From: Halosimplex halophilum
Lineage (GTDB): Archaea > Halobacteriota > Halobacteria > Halobacteriales > Haloarculaceae
Length of the DNA: 64,000 nt
NCBI RefSeq assembly: GCF_004698125.1
Contig: NZ_ML214297.1
Location: 124,001-188,000, forward strand
Direction of reading: 5' to 3'
A program made the position numbers and the translations under genes. Each line of letters begins with the position of its first letter. Within the stretch, counting starts at the first letter, position 1. Below are positions 7,991-14,616 of the stretch, piece by piece. Below the pieces are notes generated by a model that saw only the letters and a program-made list of their open reading frames with translations, was not told the origin of the DNA and did no database searches.

Positions 7991-9327
7991 GCGAGATGAC
8001 CCAGCAACGCGGTCGAACCGAACCGAGGGGAACCGGCGAGACGCTCGTCGAGGTCGAGGGGCTCAAGAAGTACTACGGCGGCGACGGCGTCTTCGCGGAC
8101 CCGCCGGTCAAGGCCGTCGACGGCGTGAGCTTCCGGATCCAGCGCGGCGAGACGCTCGGGCTCGTCGGCGAGTCCGGCTGCGGGAAGACGACGCTCGGGC
8201 GGACGCTCGTGCAGCTGGAGACGGCCACCGAGGGCACCGTCGAGTTCGACGGGACCGACGTGACCGAGCTGACCGGCGAGCGGCTCAAGCAGTGGCGGCG
8301 CAACGCCCAGATCGTCTTCCAGGACCCCGAGTCCAGCCTCAACGACCGGATGACCATCGGCGAGATCGTCCGCGAGCCGCTGGACGTCCACGAGGTGGGC
8401 ACGCCCGCCGAGCGCCGCGAGAAGGTCAAGGACCTGCTGGCCCAGGTCGGGCTCCAGCCCGAGCACTACTACCGGTACCCCCACCAGTTCTCCGGCGGCC
8501 AGCGCCAGCGGATCGGGATCGCCCGCGCGCTGGCGCTGGAACCGGAGTTCGTCGTCCTCGACGAGCCCGTCTCGGCGCTGGACACCTCCGTCCAGGCGAA
8601 GATCCTCAACCTGCTGGAGGACCTGCAGGACGAGTTCGACCTGACCTACCTGTTCATCGCTCACGACCTCTCCGTCGTGCGACACATCTGCGACCGCGTC
8701 GCGGTGATGTACCTCGGGAAGATCATGGAGATCGGGGCGACCGAGGAGCTGTACACCGACCCGGCCAACCCCTACACCCACTCGCTGCTGTCGGCGATCC
8801 CCGAGCCCGACCCGACCGTCCAGAAGGACCGGATCACGCTCCCGGGGACGCCGCCGAGCCCGCGGGACCCGCCGACGGGGTGTCAGCTGACGACCCGCTG
8901 TCCGGCGAAGATCTACCCCGAGGAGTACGACCACGTCGACCCCGAGACGTGGCACGACATCGAGCGGTTCCGCGAGGTGATCCGCGAGCGCACCCGCATC
9001 GACCTGACGGTCCGCGACCGGATCCGCCGGTCGCTCGGCGCCTTCCACCGGTTCGACGACATCGACGAGACGGTCGCCGACATGTTCGGCGACGGCGTCC
9101 CCGACGAGGTCCGCGAGCACGTCGAGCGGGCCGCCGAGCACGTCAAGGAGGGGTACCCCGACCGGGCGCGCGAGTACATGAGCACGCAGTTCGACGGCGT
9201 CTGCGACACCGAGCGGCCGGAGCTGTACCCGGTGGGCGAGACCGACCGGCTGAGCTACTGCCACCGCCACTCCGGGGAGTACGAGAGCGTCGAGTCGGTG
9301 CTCGGTCGCGGGTCCGATGGCGAGTAA
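7987..9327 (+). CDS. dppF: Peptide-type ABC transporter ATPase, DppF/OppF family, with a long C-terminal insertion
   Basis: Partner ATPase, 446 residues against about 320-350 for typical DppF. Walker A GESGCGKTT, signature FSGGQRQRIGIARA and Walker B VVLDEPVSALD are intact. The C-terminal oligopeptide-transporter domain begins normally (GCQLTTRCP, Cys299 and Cys305), but the next two cysteines come only at 406 and 425, because ~90 charged, helical residues (about 310-400) are inserted between them. In ordinary family members these cysteines lie within about 10-20 residues. Overlaps the preceding ATPase gene by 4 nt and the following small membrane-protein gene by 11 nt. Confidence 0.92.
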   Translation: MSEMTQQRGRTEPRGTGETLVEVEGLKKYYGGDGVFADPPVKAVDGVSFRIQRGETLGLVGESGCGKTTLGRTLVQLETATEGTVEFDGTDVTELTGERLKQWRRNAQIVFQDPESSLNDRMTIGEIVREPLDVHEVGTPAERREKVKDLLAQVGLQPEHYYRYPHQFSGGQRQRIGIARALALEPEFVVLDEPVSALDTSVQAKILNLLEDLQDEFDLTYLFIAHDLSVVRHICDRVAVMYLGKIMEIGATEELYTDPANPYTHSLLSAIPEPDPTVQKDRITLPGTPPSPRDPPTGCQLTTRCPAKIYPEEYDHVDPETWHDIERFREVIRERTRIDLTVRDRIRRSLGAFHRFDDIDETVADMFGDGVPDEVREHVERAAEHVKEGYPDRAREYMSTQFDGVCDTERPELYPVGETDRLSYCHRHSGEYESVESVLGRGSDGE

Positions 9328-9709
9328 GCGACTCCTGCTCGCGGAGTTCGCCGTCTGGGTGCTCGCCGTCGGCGGACTCGTCGCCGGGGGCGCCGTCCTC
9401 GTCGGCTACCTCGTCGGCGGGACGCTCGTCGCCGCCAAGTACGCCGTCTTCCTCGTCGGCGTCGCCCTGTTCGGGATCGGCAGCCTCGGCATCCAGCCGA
9501 CCCCCTCCTACAAGGACGAGAAGCGGGTGACCCTGGAGTCGAAGCGCCAGACCGGCTTCGAGGCCCGGCTGCAGGAGATCCCCCCGCTGCGGGGCGAACG
9601 GGTCCCGTTCGACCAGCGGGTCAGCCGCGACAAGAAGGTCTTCGCCGCCAGCCTGGTCGTCCTCGGCGTCTCGCTCGTCATGGAGTTCGGCTTCGGGATC
9701 CGCCCCTGA
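9317..9709 (+). CDS. Small membrane protein at the end of the peptide transporter operon
   Basis: Protein of 130 residues that I do not recognise. It has two hydrophobic segments in residues ~5-58 (EFAVWVLAVGGLVAGGAVL and a second one), a basic/charged cytoplasmic-looking middle (KDEKRVTLESKRQTGFEARL), and a final hydrophobic segment at ~108-125. The start lies 11 nt inside the end of the DppF-type ATPase gene, so it belongs to the transporter operon. Its place suggests an accessory or assembly role, but nothing in the sequence proves one. Confidence 0.75.
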   Translation: MASKRLLLAEFAVWVLAVGGLVAGGAVLVGYLVGGTLVAAKYAVFLVGVALFGIGSLGIQPTPSYKDEKRVTLESKRQTGFEARLQEIPPLRGERVPFDQRVSRDKKVFAASLVVLGVSLVMEFGFGIRP

Positions 9710-9785
9710 CCGACCGAACCGGGCTCGGCGGTCGGACGCGGAACGGCATCCCGTCCCGCCCGGGACCGACCGCCCGGTGCACCAC

Positions 9786-9793
9786 CCTTTACT
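9786..9793 (+). promoter_or_regulatory. TATA box for the 187-residue protein at 9817
   Basis: CCTTTACT lies 24-31 nt upstream of the ATG at 9817. This spacing favours that ATG, read from a leaderless mRNA, over the GTG at 9796, which would lie upstream of the inferred transcription start. Confidence 0.5.
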
Positions 9794-9816
9794 GTGTGAA
9801 CGGCGTTGACCGAAGT

Positions 9817-10380
9817 ATGCCCCACCACGCCGAGAGTCCGGACGACGTCGACCGGAAGGAGGTCGTCGCCGACCACAGCGAGGAACTCAAGACCAACTGG
9901 CAGCGGGCGCTCGAGGACATGCAGGCGATGGCCGACGACCGCGAGGACCAGGGCTACGAGACGCTGGCCGTCCCGGCGGGGGACACGACGACGCTCTCGC
10001 CGTCGATGGGCGACGACGACACCTGGGGGCTCTCCCACGTCGTCCCGGACAACTTCGCCGAGGAGGTCGAGACGTACGTCGAGCGGTCCGACTTCGAGGA
10101 GACGGGCGTCTACCAGCTGGAGAGCGGCGGGTTCGTCTTCGTCGTGACCGAGTGCATCGACCACGACGAGGAACTCGTCCTCTTCGTCGCCGGCTCCTAC
10201 GACATGCGCTTCTCGGCCGGCCTCGTCCGCACCGCCGTCGAGCGCGACGAGATGTACACCCACCTCAGGACCCTCGACGGCACGGACCTGGGCACCGTCC
10301 GCCACGACGACCCCGCCGACTTCTTCCCCGAACCCGAGCAGTTCTACGCCTACGACATCACCGAGAGCGACGAGCGCTGA
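9817..10380 (+). CDS. Conserved haloarchaeal protein of unknown function
   Basis: 187 residues, strongly acidic, no membrane segment or signal. A helical N-terminal half (VVADHSEELKTNWQRALEDM) is followed by a strand-rich part (TGVYQLESGGFVFVVTECID, then ELVLFVAGSYDM). It resembles uncharacterised single-domain proteins found widely in Halobacteria (possibly DUF7529, from memory and not verified). The ATG at 9817 is preferred because of the TATA box 24-31 nt upstream. It stands alone between the transporter operon and a small membrane protein. No function can be named. Confidence 0.75.
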   Translation: MPHHAESPDDVDRKEVVADHSEELKTNWQRALEDMQAMADDREDQGYETLAVPAGDTTTLSPSMGDDDTWGLSHVVPDNFAEEVETYVERSDFEETGVYQLESGGFVFVVTECIDHDEELVLFVAGSYDMRFSAGLVRTAVERDEMYTHLRTLDGTDLGTVRHDDPADFFPEPEQFYAYDITESDER

Positions 10381-10388
10381 CCTCCTGG

Positions 10389-10404
10389 GCCGTGTCAACA
10401 CGGC
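10389..10404 (+). terminator. Short perfect hairpin behind the 9817 gene
   Basis: GCCGTG-TCAA-CACGGC is a perfect 6 bp stem with a 4 nt loop, starting 9 nt after the stop at 10380. There is no T-run after it, so it may be an RNA 3'-end structure rather than an intrinsic terminator. Confidence 0.35.
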
Positions 10405-10454
10405 TCGTGAAACTGAGTTCAGTAGCCTCGCCTACAGAAATGTATTTCAGATTA

Positions 10455-10463
10455 CCATTAAGG
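10455..10463 (+). promoter_or_regulatory. TATA box for the small membrane protein at 10490
   Basis: CCATTAAGG sits 27-35 nt before the ATG at 10490 and stands out in an otherwise GC-rich region. Confidence 0.4.
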
Positions 10464-10489
10464 GGGCGGCCGGCGTAGCATCGAGTGTG

Positions 10490-10762
10490 ATGAGACGAAC
10501 CGGTCCCCCGGTCGCTTCGGCCGGCCTGCCGACGCAGTACAGCCTGGCGCGCACCCTGCTGGTCTCGCTGGCGATGTCGCTCGCGGTCGCGGTCGCCGCG
10601 CTCGTGGTCATGTACCCGGGCGTCGCGGCGCTGGCGGCCGCGCTCGCGGCGGTCTCGTGGGTGCTGACGGCGGTGATCGTCCGCGTGCGGCTGCGGCGCC
10701 GCCCGGTCACCCGCGTCCTGATGGTCCGGGTCCCGTTCACCGACATCCACGTCGAGGTCTGA
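10490..10762 (+). CDS. Small two-helix membrane protein
   Basis: 90 residues, not recognised. Two adjacent hydrophobic helices (about residues 20-42 and 45-66: TLLVSLAMSLAVAVAALVVM and VAALAAALAAVSWVLTAVIV) are followed by an Arg-rich cytoplasmic stretch (RVRLRRRPVTR) and a short tail. By the positive-inside rule the C-terminus is cytoplasmic. ATG at 10490 is used; a GTG directly before it would add one residue. Monocistronic, followed by tRNA-Leu. Confidence 0.6.
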   Translation: MRRTGPPVASAGLPTQYSLARTLLVSLAMSLAVAVAALVVMYPGVAALAAALAAVSWVLTAVIVRVRLRRRPVTRVLMVRVPFTDIHVEV

Positions 10763-10878
10763 CCCGCCGGCGCGCCCTCCGAACAGCCCGTTTTCCCCTT
10801 CCCGCTCGCTTCGACGGCTCGCGAGCCACGCGACCGGACCGTAACCGCTATTCCGCCGGAGGGGCGACGGACGAACGC

Positions 10879-10963
10879 GCGAGGGTGGCTGAGCTAGGCC
10901 AAAGGCGGCGGGCTTAAGACCCGCTCCCGAAGGGGTCCGTGGGTTCGAATCCCACCCCTCGCA
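10879..10963 (+). tRNA. tRNA-Leu, anticodon TAA
   Basis: An 85-base gene folding as a class II tRNA. The acceptor stem GCGAGGG/CCCTCGC ends with discriminator A at 10963. The anticodon stem GCGGG/CCCGC encloses loop CTTAAGA, giving anticodon TAA (reads UUA). A variable arm of the long leucine type follows (TCCCGAAGGGGTCC region), and the T arm is GTGGG-TTCGAAT-CCCAC. CCA is not encoded, as usual for archaea. No intron is seen in the anticodon loop. Confidence 0.97.
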
Positions 10964-11045
10964 CTCTGTCGCTCGCAACTCGCGAGCGACTGCTCCCGCG
11001 ACGCGACACAACGGTCTTTTGCCGGCGAGCGCCCAATTCCGGGTG

Positions 11046-11561
11046 ATGACCGACGAGACGCCGGCCGGAGCGCGCGAGGCCTTCGAGGGCCACGACGCGT
11101 TCGCGGCCGCCGACGGGGGCTACCGCGTGACGACGACCGTCTTCGACGCCGAGGTGACGGCGAGCGAGCGCGACGACTACGCGACCGACTTCCGGGTGCG
11201 CGTCGACGTGCCGACGCTCCGGGCCGCTACCGAGGACGGCGAGGTCGGCGAGGCCGTCCAGTCGGGGTGGCTCGACACGCTCGAACGCCGACTGGAAGAC
11301 GCGCCGATGGCCACGCGGGCCTCGGTCGACCTCGACGGCTTCGACGTGACGACCGCCGACGGGACCGTCACCGTCACCTACGAGTTCGGCTACGGCGACG
11401 CCGCCCGCGGGGTCGAGATCGCGAAGACGCTCGTCGAGTACGTCGAGGGGACCTACGTCGAGGGCGTCGTCCCCGGCTACGAGTACGGCGAGCCGGTGAC
11501 CGACCTGCTGAGCGCCGCGGCGACCGACGACGACGGCGAGCGCGGCGGGACGCCGCTGTAG
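11046..11561 (+). CDS. Conserved haloarchaeal protein (DUF5813-like)
   Basis: 171 residues, acidic and soluble. Alternating strands and helices are suggested by YRVTTTVFDAEVTASERDDY, FRVRVDVPTLRAATED, VTVTYEFGYGDAARG and a helix EIAKTLVEYVEGTYVEG. It resembles the single-domain haloarchaeal family I remember as DUF5813; this is a memory match, not a search. The function is unknown. ATG at 11046 is used rather than the upstream in-frame start, whose extra residues are not acidic. It is convergent with the chemotaxis operon that starts on the other strand. Confidence 0.7.
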   Translation: MTDETPAGAREAFEGHDAFAAADGGYRVTTTVFDAEVTASERDDYATDFRVRVDVPTLRAATEDGEVGEAVQSGWLDTLERRLEDAPMATRASVDLDGFDVTTADGTVTVTYEFGYGDAARGVEIAKTLVEYVEGTYVEGVVPGYEYGEPVTDLLSAAATDDDGERGGTPL

Positions 11562-11591
11562 CTCGCGGCTCGGATCTCCGGCGCACGCGGT

Positions 11592-12458
11592 TCACTGGTC
11601 GCCGATCACGTCGCTGGCGATGTTGCGCCCGCGGGCCTTCAGGCGCACGTCGCGGCGGACGCGCTTCTCCCGGAGGATGCCCTCCTCGACGAGGCGGTCG
11701 AAGACGGCCTCGACCGCCTCGACCTCCATGCCGACGAACTCCGGGATCTCGAACGGCGAGACGCCCGAATAGAGGGCCATCAGGACCTCCATCTCGGTCT
11801 GGTCGAGGTCGGCGTCGGTCGCGTTCTGGAGTTCGCCCTGTCTGACGAGCGATTCGAGGATGGAGACGTGGCGGGTCGTCCCCGAGACGTAGGTCTGGAC
11901 GCTCGTGCCCTCCTCGTCGGTGTGTTCGATCTCGAGGATGCGGCGCTCGTCCCCGCGGACGGCGCCGTCCCGGGCCTCGACGGTGCCCACGTCGACGAGT
12001 TCGATCTCGACGAACTGGCCGCTGGCGATAGCCAGGCCGACGTGGTCGGACTCGACGTTGATCCGGGCCTTGCCCCACTCGGTGTCCCGGACGACGCCCC
12101 CCTCGACGGCGGGGTGTTTCACGAGTGCCACCTCGCCGTCGAGCAGGGCGGTGTACAGCGACTCCTCGAACTCGTCGGCGTCGGCCGGGGCGACGAGGAA
12201 CACGTCGTTGCCGGTCTGGACCGAGAAGTAGCCTGAGACGGCGGCCATCGCGTTGTTGCTGTTCTTGCGGTTCTTGACGGTGCTGACCTTCGCGAGGGCG
12301 ATCTGGCGCTTGCCCTCGTTGCTCGCGAGCACGAGCCGCTTGTTCGAGAGGAGGATCCGGCCGCCGAGCCACTCCAGGTCGTTGACCTTCCGGCCGCTCT
12401 TGACGACCTGGACGAACCGGCCCTGGGTGTCGGCCAGCGGCCGCTCCTCGTCGCTCAC
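11592..12458 (-). CDS. cheF: Archaeal taxis protein CheF
   Basis: 288-residue member of the archaeal CheF family (formerly DUF439). In Halobacterium, CheF proteins bind CheY, CheC2 and CheD and link the chemotaxis relay to the archaellum motor. Seen here are the N-terminal phrases RFVQVVKSGRKVNDLEWLGG and ILLSNKRLVLASNEGKRQI, and a C-terminal winged-helix-like part (FEIPEFVGMEVEAVEAVFDR, VEEGILREKRVRRDVRLKAR). It is the last gene of the leftward che operon, 22 bp after the HEAT-repeat gene. Only one CheF is present here, whereas Halobacterium has two. Confidence 0.93.
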   Translation of the reverse strand: MSDEERPLADTQGRFVQVVKSGRKVNDLEWLGGRILLSNKRLVLASNEGKRQIALAKVSTVKNRKNSNNAMAAVSGYFSVQTGNDVFLVAPADADEFEESLYTALLDGEVALVKHPAVEGGVVRDTEWGKARINVESDHVGLAIASGQFVEIELVDVGTVEARDGAVRGDERRILEIEHTDEEGTSVQTYVSGTTRHVSILESLVRQGELQNATDADLDQTEMEVLMALYSGVSPFEIPEFVGMEVEAVEAVFDRLVEEGILREKRVRRDVRLKARGRNIASDVIGDQ

Positions 12459-12480
12459 GGTCGGTCACCTCTCTCCCCGC

Positions 12481-13707
12481 TCATCCGCGACCACCCAGCT
12501 TCGAGATGGCCGAGAAGGCGCGCTTGCGGATCTGCTCGTCTTCGGTCTCGTCGAGCAGCGAGTCCAGCCGCTGGCGGGAGCGCTCGCCGCCGACCTTGCC
12601 GAGCGTGAACACGGCCTGGGCGCGGGCCTGCGAGGGGGCGCCCGTGTCGTCGACGAGTTCGAGCAGCCGGTCCTCGACGCGGTCCCCGCCCAGTTCGGCG
12701 AGGCTGGTCGCGGCGAACTGGGTGGTCATCCGGTCGTCGGCCCGCAGCGCGCCGACGAGCGCCTCGACCACCCGCTCGCGCTCCTCGGACTCGGTGACGC
12801 GGCCGAGCAGCCAGGCGGTGTTGCGCTGCTGGGCGGCCTGCTGGCTCTCCTCGAGTATCTCGACCAGCGGGACGACGACGTTGCGGTCGTCGGTCTCGCT
12901 CAGCCGCTCGACGACCGTCTCGCGGATCTCGTGGCTCTGTCCGGTGGGGACGTTCGCGAGCAGTTCGACCAGCGAGTAGACGGCGGTCCGGCGGACGGCC
13001 GGGGAGTCGTCGGTCAGCGAGGCGACGAGGTACTCGACGGGCTGGGCGTTGGGGAAGTTGCCGAACGCCCCCACTGCGACCCGCCGGACCCGCTCGTCGT
13101 CGTCCTCGTAGAGGGGCAACAGTGCGGACAGCGCCTGGCGGTTCCCGATGCTGCCGAGCGCCTCGGCGGCCTCCCGGCGGACGGTCGCGTTCGGGTCCGA
13201 GAGCAGCGACTCCAGGCCGTCGGTCGCCCGGGAGTCGGCGATCTGACCGCATGCGCGGGCGGCGCGGGCGCGGACCCGCGGGTCGGGGTCGTCGAACCGG
13301 TCGACGAGCTTCGGGACGGCGTCGGCCTGTTCGAGGGCGCCCAGGCCGTTGGCGGCGGCCATCCGCAGTTCGGGCATGTCGGCGTCGAGCGCCTTCGCGA
13401 ACGCCTGGGCCTTCTGCCAGTCCGCGCCCTCGCCCAGGTCGATGCCGGCGATCTCGCCGATGAGCCGTTCGATGGCGTCGCCGCCGAGTTCGTCCAGCGA
13501 GTCGACCGCGGCGGCGGTCACCTCGGCGCTGTCGTCGGCGCTGGCGACGCCGGCGAGGGCGTCGACCACGTCCGCGCGGTCGTCGTGGTCGGGGAAGTTC
13601 CCGAGCAGTTCGGCGGCGCGGGCGCGCAGCTCCGGGTTGTCGCTGCGGCGCATGACGCCGATGAGCTCCTGCACGTCGCCGTCGCGTTCGAGCTGGTAGA
13701 GTGACAT
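12481..13707 (-). CDS. HEAT-repeat protein of the taxis cluster
   Basis: 408 residues built almost wholly of ~30-residue HEAT/PBS-type helical repeats, e.g. DFDDPDPRVRARAARACGQI-like units, SDPNATVRREAAEALGSIGN and DDDERVRRVAVGAFGNFPNA. Such solenoids bind protein partners. In Halobacterium a HEAT-like protein is encoded beside the two CheF genes and was tied to the same interaction network, so a scaffold role between Che proteins and the motor is a reasonable inference. Its ATG overlaps the stop of cheR (ATGA), so its translation is coupled to cheR. Confidence 0.9.
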   Translation of the reverse strand: MSLYQLERDGDVQELIGVMRRSDNPELRARAAELLGNFPDHDDRADVVDALAGVASADDSAEVTAAAVDSLDELGGDAIERLIGEIAGIDLGEGADWQKAQAFAKALDADMPELRMAAANGLGALEQADAVPKLVDRFDDPDPRVRARAARACGQIADSRATDGLESLLSDPNATVRREAAEALGSIGNRQALSALLPLYEDDDERVRRVAVGAFGNFPNAQPVEYLVASLTDDSPAVRRTAVYSLVELLANVPTGQSHEIRETVVERLSETDDRNVVVPLVEILEESQQAAQQRNTAWLLGRVTESEERERVVEALVGALRADDRMTTQFAATSLAELGGDRVEDRLLELVDDTGAPSQARAQAVFTLGKVGGERSRQRLDSLLDETEDEQIRKRAFSAISKLGGRG

Positions 13708-14516
13708 CAGACGCGTCTGTAGATGCGGTGTTTCTTCTCGACCGGGTCGTAGCGGTCGCGGAACTCGGCGGGCAGCGTCTCGGTCATGCCGATCATCAGG
13801 TAGCCCGCCTCGGCGAGCGACCCGGTGATCGTCTCGAAGATGGGGACCTTGTAGTCGGCGTCGATGTAGATGAGCAGGTTCCGACAGCAGACGAGGTCGA
13901 ACCCGCTCTTCTCGCGGCCGCGGATGAGGTCGTGCCGTTCGAACTCGACGAGGTCCGTCACCCGGTCGGTGACGGTGAACACGTCGCCCTCGCGGTCGAC
14001 GTACGGTTCGTAGGCGTCGAGCGGTTCGAGCTCGGCCTCGATGTCCGTCGTCTGGGAGGTCTCGTAGCGGCCCGCCCGCGCGGTCCGGAGGATCTCGCGG
14101 TTGATGTCGGTGCCGAGGACCTCGACGCGTCGGGCGTCGATCTCGTCGTCGTCCAGCGCGAGCATGGCGATCGAGTACGGTTCCCGGCCGTCCGCGCAGG
14201 GGGCGCTCCAGATAGAGACGGTTCGCTGCTCGGCCGTGAGCTCGCGCAGGACGCCCCGCAGCGACTCCCAGGCCTCGGGGTTGCGGAAGAAGCCGGTGAC
14301 GTTGATCGACAGCGAGTCCAGCAGCTCGGCCCGCTCGCCGTCGTCGTCCTCCAGCAGCCGCTGGTAGGCGCGGTAGCCGTCGGCGCCGGTGCGGCGCATC
14401 CGCGCGTTGATCCGCCGGTCGAGGTAGGCGTCGTTGTAGAAGCCGGACTCGAAGTCGAGCTCGCGCTCGATGTAGCTCAGCAGCTCGTCGAACGCCTGGT
14501 CGCGTTCCTGTCTCAT
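13707..14516 (-). CDS. cheR: Chemotaxis methyltransferase CheR
   Basis: S-adenosylmethionine-dependent methyltransferase (269 residues) that methylates glutamates of taxis receptors for adaptation. Visible motifs are NVTGFFRNPEAWESLR, the SAM-binding SIWSAPCADGREPYSIAM, FDLVCCRNLLIYID and GYLMIGMTE. The N-terminal helical domain (about residues 1-75) is present and the length is normal. The gene lies 100 bp after cheA and overlaps the HEAT-repeat gene by 3 nt. No receptor gene is in the window, so its substrates are encoded elsewhere. Confidence 0.96.
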   Translation of the reverse strand: MRQERDQAFDELLSYIERELDFESGFYNDAYLDRRINARMRRTGADGYRAYQRLLEDDDGERAELLDSLSINVTGFFRNPEAWESLRGVLRELTAEQRTVSIWSAPCADGREPYSIAMLALDDDEIDARRVEVLGTDINREILRTARAGRYETSQTTDIEAELEPLDAYEPYVDREGDVFTVTDRVTDLVEFERHDLIRGREKSGFDLVCCRNLLIYIDADYKVPIFETITGSLAEAGYLMIGMTETLPAEFRDRYDPVEKKHRIYRRV

Positions 14517-14616
14517 GGTCGCCTCCCGTCGGTCGCCGTCGGGTGTCGGGCTCGCGTCGTCGACCCCGAATCCCCCGTGTGTTCGGTCACGTCGGTTCCT
14601 GCGTGTCCCAGTAGCA

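Noticed and set aside
9796-9816. GTG start for the 9817 gene
   Set aside because: It would lie upstream of the inferred transcript start, since the TATA box is at 9786-9793. The ATG at 9817 fits a leaderless mRNA.
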